Of a stretch of 64,000 bases of DNA, positions 35,401 to 47,079 are shown piece by piece (position 1 is the first letter of the stretch; every line of letters starts with the position of its first letter). Both the position numbers and the translations under genes were made by a program. The notes beneath the pieces were generated by a model, which was not told the DNA's origin, searched no databases, and saw only the letters and a program-made list of their open reading frames with translations. Where the stretch lies: assembly GCA_034509425.1 (NCBI GenBank), contig JAVTVJ010001130.1:452278-516277 (forward strand). Reading direction: 5' to 3'. The stretch is from Eopsaltria australis. Taxonomy: Eukaryota; Chordata; Aves; Passeriformes; Petroicidae.

Positions 35401-38400
35401 AGGGAAGGGGCTCAGTGTCTGGGAAGAGCCCTGAGGGCTCCACCAGGCCACTGCCAAATGCTCACAGAGCAACAACCAACTGGGGAAGGGGCTCTGCTCT
35501 CAGCTGGGAAAAAGGCAGGACGTGGGGAAAAAGGCAGCACAGGTGCTGAAAAATATCCACATAGGCTGTGTGAGGCTGGCTGGGAGTGTGAGACGTTCAG
35601 AGGGGCAGGACTTGGCTCTGAAATGGGGTGATGAGCTACAACCATGAGGTGGCCTTTGGACAGTGCCACAGCCTGTGTGAGCTACAGGAACAGGACCAGG
35701 GTCAAAGCAAAGGCACCAGCCATCAGCTTTTCTTGGCCCTGGCATTTACTCCTTCTGCTTCTCTAGAAAATTCAGAGGATTTGGAATACACAAAGTGCTT
35801 CTCCTTGGCTGAGAGCTCACCCACAGCACAAAGCACATCCACTTCGTTTTTCCTATGCATGGGATGCAGTACCCATAATTGTGACAAAATAAACACATCT
35901 CCCTGCTCCTTGGAGTAACCTAAGAGTGGCTGAGATATCAGTCTTGGTTTTAGAGTGGAGTAACACACTACTCTTTGTTACTACTTACTCTGCAGTGCTC
36001 ACTGTATGTCCCTCTGGACTGCGTGCCCATAGGTTTTACCATTAACCAAATTTAAAGAAAAAAAAATAATTTAAAAAATCAAGTAACTGCTAAAATTATT
36101 AGATACAAAACCAAAAGTGAAGAATGTTCACAAGCTAGGCAAGGGGCTCAAGGAGAAGCAGTACAATTGTGGAGAAGGTACTCATAAAGAAGTAAAAATA
36201 TTCAGATTTATTAAAGCGAGGATGTGTAAGAGGCAATGAATGGCCTGAGGAACTGTAACAAATCACATCCTGGAATTAATACAGTCCATGCCTCTCCCTT
36301 GATTTCCTGGTTTTATAAAGTACTGGGATTTGAAAGACCCAGGGTCTGCAACAGGGTGTTGGAAGCACTCTGCTGCTCCTACCTTTGGCGAACAAATCCT
36401 GCACACTTCGCTGAGGCACCAAATTCCCAGGAACTTACCTTGTCTGTGCACAGGAGGGGTTGAAAAGATGACAGAACGAATAACAGGTGATAATTAAGAG
36501 GAAACTAATTCAGAATTCATTCTCTCCTCCCCCCAGATGTGGACTCTTACCCCAGTAAAAGGTACCACAAGGGATTTTTGCCAGGTCAGTGCCACACGAT
36601 TCCGAACCAGCCGGAGCTGCACAGAAGCGATTGCCACTTCTTTTCCCAGAGCCCTTCCAGCGGGGCCTCTCCAGACTGTGGAAATTAGGAGTCTACCCTA
36701 CACCAGACAACCAACATCCAGCGTGGAGACACTACTCACACTGCACCAGAATCCCTGAGAGGGCCAGTTTGAATTTCTCTTTAGCTTCCTCCATCTCCTT
36801 CTCGTGAGCCGCCTTCTCGTTGACGAGCCTGCGGATGTGGCTGTTGGCCGACTGGATCATGGAGTAGAAGTTGTTGGCAGTTCTCCTGTTCACCTCCCCA
36901 CGTTCTATCCAGGTCAGCAAGGTCTGGATGGCTTCTGAGAACTTGGTGTCATCTGCAGCAAGAAAGGACAGCTTTACATCACAGCTCTGGGGTGGCCTGG
37001 GCAGCTTTCAGGTCCTTTCTCTGGAGCTGAGCTGCTCCTTCAAAGGTCAGTGTCCTTGAGGTGACTCCTCACAACTCGTGGAAGCAGGGAAGGATCTGAA
37101 CACATGGCTGTACAAGGGAAGGCAAGTCCAGCACCTAGCTGGATGGAGCAAATCACCTGCTGAGTGCAGCAAGAGGAGGAACAAGCACTAGAAACTTACT
37201 GGAAAACTTCACATCTTCTCCTCTTGTGAAAGGAAATGACCTCCAGCTCCAAAATCATCAGATCACACATGAATCTCGGGCTTCCAACTTTCCTACTCCT
37301 TTCAACCTTAACCAAAATTATCTGGAAGGAGCTTGTACTGAACAGTTTTGATTTGCACAAGTTTGCTGCGCTCAACAGGTTTGTTCAGCCTTTGTAAAAT
37401 AAGATTTGGGGGAGAGCTTGTCACTGTGTCCTGGGGAAGGCTCCAAAGATGGAAACTCCTCTTTTACAAGGGAGTCACATGGAAAGGATGAGGGGGAACG
37501 GGTACTCCTGGGGACAACTTTCCACAATGGCAGCATTGTGAAATTGCTGGATTCCCCAACACCAGAGCCTTTCAGGACTGGGCTGGGCAGAGTGTTGGGC
37601 CATGTGGTCCAGACCGTGCTCTTGCCAAGAAAGGTCAGGCCAGGTGAGCCTCGAGGTCCTCTCCGCCCTCAGATTCTACAAACACGACTCGAGCGCAGGG
37701 CTTTTCTGACACAAAGAAGGAAGATGGTGGCAGAGCTGACCCCTGCAGAAGGCAGAGCCACCCAGCCCCTCTCACCTTTGAGCTTCTCGGCCACCACGCT
37801 GCACTCGTGGTCCGAGTAGTGGACGACGGGGGGCGGCGAGGGCGGGCGGAAGCGCTCCTCGGCCAGGCGGCGCCGGTGCCGCTCCTCGCGCGCCAGCATG
37901 CGCTGCTTGCACTCCCACTCGTACAGATCATCCCGGGCCTGAGCAAAGTCCACGTGCAGCCTCCCCGTGTCCTTCTTGTCCGTGCTGGAGCCCAGCCGGA
38001 TGCGGTAGCCTGGCGGGAGGGAGGGTGGTCAGGGAGGACAGGGGCTTACCTGGGGCTCCGACGGCTAACAGGGAAAAAAATCCTGCTAAGGCAATCCCAC
38101 CAGCCCAGTACAACCCCACTAAGACAAGCCCACCAACCCAACAAAACCCCACTAAGGCAAGTTCACCAGACAAGTAAGGCAAGCCCACCAGCCCAGCCAG
38201 CAAATTAGAAGCAACCATCAATAACCATCAACCAGCAATTGTTCTAGGCACTACCTACAGAATTAGCTGGGAAGCTAATTACATTCATGTAAGATGGGGA
38301 TAGACTCTGTACCTCAGCCCAATGTTTTGTAAATGTTTTCAGGTGACAAAGCATCACTGCCTTTCCTCTCAGGTGCTGTTTTCATATATTTAAGCAGAAA

Positions 38401-41400
38401 TGCAACGGCAGCAGAAGGCAAACTGACACAGCATCAGAGAAATCCACCCCAAATCCTACTGTTCTGTCTGTGAAGGCACCATCACAGCTCTGTCCCAGAA
38501 TTTCAAGCTTTCCTCTGAGCCAAACACACCCACCAGACAGGTAAAGTGCCTTGTCCACCATGAACTCCTCGGCAAAGCGGATGTGGCAGAAGTTCTTCTT
38601 GCTCTTGCGGATGGCTATGACCTCCCCACACTGCTCAAACACCTCCATGATGATCTGCTCTGTCCCGTTCTCGGGCAGCCCTCCAACAAACACTGTCTTG
38701 CACCCCGGGGGCCTCTCCCTCGTGGCAGGAGGGGGAAGATCTGAGGAGAGAAAGCAGAGCAGGTCAGGTTTTGGGATGCCAGCACACATTCCTTTCACCT
38801 GCTCATCTCTCCTGAGAGATGACCACACCTTCCTGGCTTCCCCCAAACACATCTGGCTATGCCCCTCTCAGGTTTATGGAGTGGATCCACAGCACTGCTG
38901 AGGTGCTGGATAAAAATCAGCAGTTTCACCAGCAAAGAGAAGATCCTGGGAGCCTGGAGCCCTCCAAACACTCTCCCGAGTGCAGGAGGTTCACTGAGCT
39001 GCTGTCAAAGCAGCACCAGGAGCTCCCAACTTCAGCATGAGAGGTGCTACAAAATCACAGCTTCAAAACCGGCCCTAATGTAAATAACACATAAAAAACA
39101 CACCCAGGGGATTCTCTGTGCTGCAACTGCACACGCTCCAGACTTGTGTGCTTGAGCTACACCTCACACTACACACAAGAATCAAACCAGTGACTGGAAT
39201 AGTTTCTTTCCCAGTCCTTACCAATGTGCAACTGCAAAGGCTATTTCTGGAAACAGCAAACACTCAGTGACAAGAACAGGCTTTTCCTGTTGCTCTGTCA
39301 CCTTCCTGCCAGCAGTGAGTCACGGGAATGGCCCTTTCTCACACACACCTGGGGCTGATACAAACATAAACACAGGGGTACCCTACAGAGACAAAGCACA
39401 AGCAGACACTTACGTGGGTTAGGTGGGAAGAGAGTGCAGCTCTTGCAGTGGATGATCTCCTTCACGGCCGGCATGTCCGGCGGGATGGGAGGTGGGACAA
39501 TCCCCAGGCCTGGCATCATGGGGTTGATCGGAGGGATTCCAGTCATCATTCCAAGAGCAGGATCAAAATCTACATGGGGGAGAGAGTAAGGGAGTCAAGG
39601 GGGGATAGAGTCATGCACTGACTGTGGGCTCTGACAGCAAACAGGGAATGCTCCCATGAGTGCCAGTGAAAATCAGGACCATGACGACATCAAACTTAGA
39701 TCTGTGCCCTTAAAATAATGCTTTAAAACTAATTCATTGCTGATTGTCACAGTCATGTAACTTTTCTCTGTTAAAATAAACTACTTCCTTCTCTCCCCTG
39801 TAGACACTGGCTCCCATTTAGTGTCCAACCCTTCCCAGAGAGGTTTGTCCACAAAGACACATGTGACAGAAGGGAACAGTGGAAAATCTGACCCAGTTTT
39901 GGAAGAAGGGACAAGAAACCTTCCTGTTTCAGTTGTGAAACATGGATGGAGAAGTACATGGGAATTGTATCCTTATCCATGGGAATTGTATCCTTATCCA
40001 TGGGATAGACTCAAACCATCTTGAATCAAATCGTGTTCATTTTTACCTCACAGAAGAATGTGAGCAGGAGAATGACATGGAAACGTGAAGCAAGGCCTCG
40101 GGGACAGAAGAGAACTTTCTCTATTACTGCTGAGAGAGCTGGGGCTGTTCAAACTGGAGAAGGGAAGGTTGTGTTGTCTGCCAACACAGACATTCCCTCC
40201 CCAGGTGAGCAGGCAGGAGAGCATCCTTCTTAGTGCAGCAAAGCACTGGAACAGCCAGTTCCATTCAGGACTTTGATGTCCAGCATCCAGCACTGCTGGG
40301 AAATCAGGCACAGCTCAGCTCTGCTCCTGCAGGAGCTCTTTCATCCAGTACAAGATGACTCAGCCATGCACATGTATTTCAGACGACAAGCTGGTCATTT
40401 GTGGAGCAGAAGCCTCCATTAATTTTTGCCATATCAATTTTGCTGCCCTGTTGCTTTCCTCTTCATCTTCCTCCCATCCTTCCTTATAAGCCACTCCAGT
40501 TTAATTTAGAGTAACATGTTCCTGGATATCACTGGTTTCCTGACCTCTGTGTGGCACCCTCCTCCCCCTGCTCCACTGCAGGATATCTAGAGGTACCCCA
40601 CAATAACTATTATTTGCATTAAAAAACATGTATTCTCATTTCCTCTCAATTCAGGTCTCTAAATAAATCACTTGCAGCATGAATGCATTTCCAACACAGC
40701 TCAGCCTGTACGTGGTGGGTGTTTACCCAAGCCCAGGTTATTCCCAAAGGGCCGTGGTGATGCCTGAAGGATTTTTTGCTTTTTTCCTAAATACTCTTCA
40801 GAGAGTTCCCAATATTCACAAGCATCAGCATGCACACTTGTGATGCTTTAGGTGATCACTCAGCCTTGGTGTCCCAAAGGCTGGGAGACCAAACACCCCA
40901 GAGCTGCAGAGTCAGAGACCAAACATTCGATTGTTGTAAGAACTCAAGGTGCCCTGGCAGGACAGATTCTGTAAACTAGAAGTGAGCCCAGCCCAGCCCC
41001 TTATTGGGCCCTCTCGTTAGATATGCTAATGAGTAAGGGCTTTAATTGTACCCTCGATTGGGGGTGGGGGGACATTGTGACGCTGTCACCTGGGTGAAGC
41101 CATGCATGGAATGGGATCCTATGAAACACCGAGGGGAACGACCCCAACCCTCTGAGCCTGTGTGAGCTTTGATTTCCTAAGAGCAGCAAAAGGCAGGAGT
41201 GGCAGGCTCAGCTCACCGGGCAGGAGGGGCTGTCCTGTCATGCCCATGGGAGCCATGCCCAGGTTGTTCATGGCGGTGGCCCAGGCGCTCGGGTCGGACA
41301 TTGGCAATCCCATCGGAATGGAGTCCAGGCTCAGATTTCTGCCACCATCTGTTGAGAGGAACATAAAAGTGATTAAGGGCTTAGAGCAGATCTCAGCTCT

Positions 41401-42839
41401 GCCCAGCCAGGCTCTGCAGTGTCAGCACCTAAAACCAGAGCTAAACCCACTCTCAGGGAAGAGTCAGAAAGAAAACAACCAGGGCCATCCCTCTGGAGCA
41501 GCTGGGACGTGGAAAACACCCCAGAACACCTCAGGTATGGTTCATCCACTGCAATTAACAGCTCTAAGGGGCCTTGAAGGAACCCTGATGAAAGGTAAGG
41601 GGACATTGACTCCTCACAAGAGATTTAGGACACACATCAGACTGCATGGAACTGAAGGGAGCTGTCCCAGCAGAATGCTCCCACTGCCTTTGGGAATGCT
41701 CTGCCAGTTCATCAAAACCATCACTAAACTGGGCTGCAAAGTCCCTGATTCTCCTTCAAGGATCTCCCTCTCCAGGGAAACAGTTGGATCTTCTCTCTAC
41801 CCAGCTGCATTTCACCCTCTCTTTCTGCAGCTGTGGGCCTTGCACATCACCTTCCTTCTGCCTCATCCTTCCCCTCTGCACCTGGGATATCCCTAGGGAA
41901 AAGTTACCCAACTCATTCCCACAGACTGCTCTATGTAAAATCTCACATCCACGGCACAAGCAGGGGCCACATTTCCCCAGTCACACTGGTGGGATTGCAG
42001 CTTTCAGCCATAACAAAATCTGCAAAGACATTATTCTGTGTTCCTTTTTTCCCCAATCCTCCACGAGAAATCCTGAGGCTGGCAGCTTGAAAGTTTTCCT
42101 TGTAGGACTCCTTGATCTGACATTACAAGATCACACACAGCTCATTTCACACTTTGTTTTATGACATTATCTTAAATGTGAATGTCTCCAGTCATTCAAC
42201 CTGAGCTGCCTTATCTTGCTTTTAATTATGGTCATGATTTTAATCTTGAGATTCTGTTCAATTAGGAAAATAAATCTATTGGGACAGGTATAGAGAATCA
42301 CACAAGGGTTTGGGTTGGAAGGGACATGAAAAACCATCCCTGCCACAGGCAGGGACACCTCCCACTGTCCCAGGCTGCTCCCAGCCCCATCCAACCTGGC
42401 CTGGAACACTTCCAGGGATGAAGCAGCCACAGCTTCTCTGGGCACCCTGTGCCAGGGCCTCCCCACCCTCCCAATATCCCATCCATCCCTGCCCTCTGGC
42501 AGTGGGAAGCCATTCCCCTGCTCCATCACCATGTGCTCCTTGGGGAGATCCCACAGCCCAAGCCTGGCTGCAGGCACAGCAGTGGGGCTGCAGCAGCAGC
42601 AGAGCACAGCTGCCCCTGCCCAGCCCAGCCCAGAGCCGGATCCAGGTCACTCTACACGGATCCCTGGTGTCCTGGAGCAGTGGAGCTGGTGCTCAGCTCA
42701 CCTGGGGGAACGCTGGGCCTCTTCCTCTTCCCCGGGTCACTGCCATCCTCGGCCGGGCTGTCCGAGAGCCGCGGGCCAGCGGCGCTGCCCAGCCCCAGGG
42801 GCTCGGTGCTGGCAGGCTCCAAGGACACAGGGTTTAAAC
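26489..42839 (-). CDS. ENOX2: ENOX2, ecto-NOX disulfide-thiol exchanger 2 (13 core coding exons)
   Basis: Family role: cell-surface hydroquinone/NADH oxidase and protein disulfide-thiol exchanger. Coding exons in reading order: 42839-42702, 41348-41217, 39569-39414, 38740-38534, 38009-37776, 36952-36740, 35255-35149, 32573-32459, 31458-31277, 30743-30636, 28837-28729, 28482-28397, 26620-26489 (stop TGA 26491-26489). Every junction is GT/AG and keeps frame, giving about 638 aa (human ENOX2 610, ENOX1 about 643, from memory). Seen: KRKRPSVPP, a basic cluster; SAWATAMNNLGMAP; proline-rich IVPPPIPPDMP; an RRM with TVFVGGLPENGTE and KNFCHIRF; LHVDFAQARDDLYEWECKQR; a coiled coil rich in E/K/Q; HVHPFG, a proposed copper site; SGVGASL near the end, the proposed adenine-nucleotide site. 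The first listed exon opens mid-codon, so initiation lies upstream or at ATG 41313-41311 (human short-isoform style). Confidence 0.97.
28105..28300 (+). mobile_element. CR1 LINE 3' fragment
   Basis: gatggaggtttttccctggc, ggtggaatccccatccctgg, ending caaaccaccctgtga; about 95 bp from an ENOX2 exon. Confidence 0.8.
29655..29745 (-). mobile_element. CR1 LINE 3' end fragment
   Basis: agagtcatgggaagggacct, ccatgggcagggacacctcc in reverse orientation. Confidence 0.75.
31600..32020 (+). mobile_element. CR1 LINE 3' fragment, long copy
   Basis: About 420 bp: ggaatggcttctcactgcca, gaggccctggcacagggtgc, ccatgattccgtgat at the 3' end. Very similar in extent to the copy at 3340-3765. It lies in an ENOX2 intron, in the antisense direction to the gene. 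Confidence 0.85.
33018..33042. repeat. (AT)n microsatellite
   Basis: ataatatatatatatatata in an AT-rich part of an ENOX2 intron. Confidence 0.85.
33570..34148. repeat. 31/32-bp minisatellite in ENOX2 intron
   Basis: About 18 units of ggcctggacaccccaaacca followed by tggggatcaca, mostly 31 bp, some 32 bp by one extra A. Very homogeneous, suggesting recent expansion or ongoing homogenisation. Long frames across it are artefacts. Confidence 0.97.
34345..34430 (+). mobile_element. CR1 LINE internal fragment
   Basis: gagatcaacaaggccaagtg caaggtcctgcag matches the CR1 region upstream of its 3' UTR. Confidence 0.65.
38093..38205. repeat. Imperfect repeat of about 30 bp (CACTAAGGCAAGCCCACCA)
   Basis: Three to four degenerate copies about 85 bp upstream of the acceptor for the ENOX2 exon 38009-37776. 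Confidence 0.7.
39955..40002. repeat. Two copies of a 22-bp unit
   Basis: tgggaattgtatccttatcc repeated directly twice, with a third partial copy. Confidence 0.85.
40125..40275 (+). mobile_element. CR1 LINE fragment (old)
   Basis: agagagctggggctgttcaa actggagaaggg matches the CR1 3' region in sense; strongly diverged. Confidence 0.6.
40758..41195 (-). repeat. 438-bp dispersed repeat, copy 2 (inverted relative to copy 1)
   Basis: Reverse complement of 17371-17814 over its full length with few differences (for example ccctaataa versus cccaatga, and a short deletion near gatcactcagcc). Its end lies about 20 bp from the donor of the ENOX2 exon 41348-41217. Confidence 0.7.
42290..42530 (-). mobile_element. 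CR1 LINE 3' fragment
   Basis: agggtttgggttggaaggga, ctggaacacttccagggatg, tatcccatccatccctgccc, reverse orientation, about 170 bp from an ENOX2 exon. Confidence 0.85.
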
Positions 42840-43324
42840 CTGAACGAGAAAAGCACACTCAGAGACTTGGCTTCAACAGGTTTGTGATGCTCCCGGATCA
42901 CTGCAGTGAGAGAAATGCCCAGTTCTGGGCACAAGCAGCACTCCAGGCCCTGAAGGAATCCTGACTGCTGCTCACAGGCCCCAGCTCCACCTGACCTAAA
43001 TGTTACACAACCAAATATTACTCACCAGCATCAATTCCACCACCCACACAAACCAGACTGCCTGACAGTGTAAGCCAGGGGTGCATCTTCCCTGGGTTGA
43101 GCAGCATTTCAAGCCTGGAAACTCAAAGGACAGGATTTTTCCCTATTTCTTCAGTCCAGAAATACATTGTTAATAGTTACTTAAGTATCACCAGTTGAGA
43201 ATTCATCTGGAGAGATTTACTACCAAAAAAACAAACAAGGCACAACAGAGAACATCCTCAAAAGGAGAAGATGCTGTTGGAATTTTTGTTCAAGGTGCTC
43301 TGGGATGCACATGCCAAAAAGGGG

Positions 43325-43450
43325 AGCTCCAGACCCCTCACTGGCTGCACCCTCCTGTCAGGGAGCTGTGGAGAGCAAGGTCTCCCCTGAGCCTCCTTTT
43401 CTCCAGGCTGAAGAGATGGGTCCAGTGCCCTGAACTGACCACTGAGTTCC
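43325..43450 (-). mobile_element. CR1 LINE fragment
   Basis: gagctccagacccctcactg and tctcccctgagcctcctttt ctccaggctgaag match antisense CR1. Confidence 0.65.
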
Positions 43451-43640
43451 TCACTCCACCTTCTGTCACAGTCAGGACTTGCAGGGATGCAAGACCGAAG
43501 GAGCATTAAAATATCGAGTTTGATTTATCATGGTCTCAGCAAATTCACCCTGAACAGCCAATACAGACAAAAAAAAAAGAAAAAAAACCAAACAAAGCTT
43601 TTTTGTGGACCCATATAAAGTGACAAAAATAACCACATTT

Positions 43641-43878
43641 CTAAGGTGCTCTCAGGGCAGTCAGCACAACTACCAGAGCAGCAACAATGACAATCATCCC
43701 ATCCCAAAGCACTGATGGGCCAAGGGATTTGTACCCAGCCTTCCTCCAGACTCTCTGCAGCCTTGTGATTTCTGTTCCAGAGGGCTCCACTTCCAAGAAC
43801 TTCATGAATGTGGCTGCTGGGTCTGGCTGTAAATAGCCAAGTGGGCACAGGGAGCCTGGAGGGCTCCTGTCTGAGCCA
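43641..43878 (-). other. Candidate terminal exon with C-terminal membrane anchor, inside ENOX2 intron
   Basis: A strong acceptor (GCGTTCTCACCTTTCAG) precedes 43878, and a frame opening in phase 2 runs 78 codons to TAG at 43643-43641. It ends in a hydrophobic stretch with WDGMIVIVAALVVVLTALRAP as its core: MIVIVAALVVVLTAL is long enough for a tail anchor. The region just before it is amphipathic and basic (TRLQRVWRKAGYKSLG). I do not recognise the protein. No upstream exon of matching phase was identified. It could be an alternative 3' end, a nested gene or a decayed copy. Confidence 0.35.
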
Positions 43879-43899
43879 CTGAAAGGTGAGAACGCCAGA

Positions 43900-46800
43900 A
43901 GCAGCCAAAAAAACAAGGACTATTCAGCTGGCAACAACAATAGTCACGCCCGGCCATGCAGGATGCCTACAATGCTGTGGCTCAAATATTCCAAAGTCAA
44001 AATATCATGGAGGTCATGAGGGCTCAGGAAAACAAATCTGAATGCAGCAGGTTAAAAATAGAGAGGTTGTGCACAGCGAAGACAGCAGGAGAAAGGAAAA
44101 GGAGCAGTTCTGAGCTTCCATTGATATTATCCATGTGACAGAAAAGGCAAAACTGAACCTGAACAAGGGTTCTCCCACACTTGGGAATAGGGAAGGATGG
44201 AGAGAAGCAGTGGAACAGCCGGACACTGGTGTCACCAGGATGGACAGACACCCTGCTCTGGCTGAAGGCAATGCTGTGGGGACACCTGGCACTGACCAGC
44301 ACCTGAATGCCAATGGACACTGCTCCGGCCACTGCTTTCCAGCCCTCTGGGGAACACAGGCAGCCACTCACTGCAAGGATTTCCAGCCCCAGTTTGAGCT
44401 GGGATGCTCAAATGTCCCAGCATATCCCCAGGGCCAGCTGACAGCCAGAAACAAAGCAGCCATCAGCTGGAAGGCTCTGGGTGGAGCAGGAGCCTTGTCC
44501 TCAGGGCTCCCCAAAACAAGACCAGCTACCATCCACCAGAACCTAACAACAAACATGGAGCAGCAAAACTCCTTGGGAAAGCTTTGCTCTCACTTCACCA
44601 GGGTGGAGAAAGAGCAAATGTCCCAGGAAAGCAAAGGGCAGTATGGAAAGTGGGCGATGGAAGCCGTAAGAAAGGGACCTTGCTTGCTGCTCTCCTGCAG
44701 CACAGAGTTTGCTCCAAAAATTAAAACAAGCCATAGAGAAAATTCCCCACACACACTGTGGAGTAGGAAACCTCTCACTATGTCAGATTTGCCACCCTGC
44801 ACAGGAAAAATGCCATGGACAGCAGCCAACTTTCAGACCCTGCCTCTCTCCTGCCATCTCAGCGAGCAGCCAGAGCTCCAGCCACACCCCACTGGGTACA
44901 GAGAACGGGATCAGAAGAAAGCTGAAGCTGCAGAAAATCCTCTCTCCTGGGCACAGAGCAGGATAAAAGCTGACAGGCTCAGCCAGTACAGCCAGGAGGC
45001 ACAAACAGGAGCATCTCTCTGTCCTTTGTGCCAACCAGAACGAGGTGTCCTTGGCCATTCCAAGCTGCTCTGCTCAGGAGGGAAGGGACCAGCACAGGAG
45101 CAAGCCACAGGGGTTTGCTCGGTATTCCTGCAGTGAGCCAGCCTGGAAAGGCCAAAATCAGATTTCTGCATTTGCTGGGAAATGCTACACAGGAGGTAAA
45201 AGGAGAGGACAAAATTCAGGTTTCCAGCAGTGTCAGAACCAGTGTCAGCACTCCCAGAGCCATCGTGGCACAGGTGCCAGTGTGTCCTTCATCTCCCTGC
45301 TCCTATCCTCCAGGGATTTTCAGAGTCCATTTTTAAGAGTGAGACATGAGGCGCTGCCATAATGCAGTGACTAAACATTTAAAAATAAAAACTTGGGCTA
45401 GAAGATTCCTCAGCAGAAAAACGGATCAGGGAAAGAAGGGGGGATGCTGAAAGACGAGCAGAAGGCAGCTCTGAGCAAGGGCTCTCCCACAGCACAGCAG
45501 GTCCCTGTGGGTGTTTTCCCCTCTGGAAATCGGTGCTGAGGTGTGCCTGATGGGAAGAGCTCACAGCTTCCCACTGCTCTGAGCAGCACTGACCATGCAG
45601 AGCCCCCCGTCCCACCGGGCTGGGATCAACCCAGGTCTGTGCTGGGCTAAATACGGCTGCAGCTTTCACAGCACAGCTTCAGAAAGGGGCTGGAGGGAGA
45701 GGGAAGATCTCAATGTTCCAGGCGTAAATCAAGGCAAGTATCCATCCTCACTGGGTCCCGTGCCAGACCCAAGACAGGACTTGGTTTTCCAGTCCTGCTA
45801 ACAGAGCTTGGCCATTTGCCTTAATGGCCAGGGGAAAAACAAACCCCAAACAGCCCCTGAGGTGAATGGAAAAGCCTGTTTTAAAATCATTCCCATTCCC
45901 AAGAGCTGGAAACACTGGAAATCACAACCAAAACATGGGTTTGTGCAGCTCCTGGGACCACTTAGAAACAACACAGCACCCACAGGGCTGCCACCCCAGG
46001 ATTTGGGCAAATGTTCCCTGCTGGGCTCAGGAACACTCAATTCACTGGTGGCACGAGCTCTGCCACAAGCCTGGCACTGCCCTGGAGCCACACACTCCAC
46101 TCAACTGCAGCCTCTCTCTGCAGCCACTGGAACGGCTTTCCTGCCATTCAACCAGTCAATAAACAGCAGGAGCACAAATCTCTGCCCCAAAACTCAGATT
46201 ATAGCTATTAACAGGTACCCTGACAGTCACACACCTGAAAGCCTTGCAATGATACACTCTAAAAGCCTGTGCAGCCTGGTGCTCGTATGGTTGTATTTTG
46301 GGCTATCCTGGAACCCTCCCAACTACTCTGGGTCACACTCTGGGGTGCCCCAGGTCCCTCTGAACCCCTCAGGTGACATTTTGGGGTCCCCTAGGCTCTT
46401 CTGAACACATATTAGACTTCTCTTACTGAGCATTGGGGGAACTCCAGAAATGGGCTGACACAGGCTTTACTATAAATATGGATTTACCTTTTGCCAACAT
46501 TGGCAAATAGAGGAAATAAGCAGTGCTCAGTTCGAGCAGGGTGCCTGTGTTTGTGGGAATAAACTGAATTCTGGGATACACTGTGCCATTGATTACACAG
46601 TGCTGGTTTTAAGCCCTCAAGAAATGCACCTCAGAAGACACCAAAGTACATCTGCAAAGTACCTCAGAACACAAGAGAAAAGAGACCAGCAGGGAAGGGA
46701 GAGGAGAGAGATACCAAAGCTTTGGAGTTACACTTTGATCCCAATAATTTCCTTTTGGAAACTAATTCCCAGGTTCAATAACTACTGCTGGGCTCGTGCA

Positions 46801-46980
46801 CGTTCCTCTACCACACTCCTGGCTTAATTAGCACTGGTAGAGCTTAACAATCCTCAGCCTGAGCCAGGAGCTGGCCAGACACACTGATGAGAGCAGCACA
46901 GCTTTGAGAGCGGCTTCTGTCAACTCCAGACAATCCTGCAGGGCAGCAGGAGCCACGCAGGGAACCCCAGAACCCGCCCG
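43900..46980. other. ENOX2 intron 1, middle part
   Basis: No recognisable exon, RNA gene or repeat array. Moderately A/T-rich compared with the rest. Open frames such as 44135-45136 lack family resemblance or splice context. Confidence 0.5.
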
Positions 46981-46986
46981 CGTTAC

Positions 46987-47075
46987 CTGCGAACTGCACG
47001 AGGAACATGGCAAGGTGTTCATCACAAGGCACCAGTTCAGCCAGTGCTCCCACTGCTCCCAGCTTGGCTTCTTCT
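46987..47075 (-). CDS. Candidate 5' coding exon of ENOX2
   Basis: Bounded by a good acceptor (TTGGGTTTTCAG) and donor (GCAG then GTAACG). In one frame the ATG at 47008-47006 gives MFLVQFA plus one base, exactly the phase needed to enter the exon starting at 42839. The same frame is also open upstream through the whole exon. A phase match alone has a one-in-three chance, and I do not recognise the peptide, so this is a candidate only. Confidence 0.35.
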
Positions 47076-47079
47076 CTGA

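Noticed and set aside
44135..45136. 333-aa plus-strand frame in ENOX2 intron 1
   Set aside because: No domain, no splice context; looks like chance in a moderately GC-rich intron.
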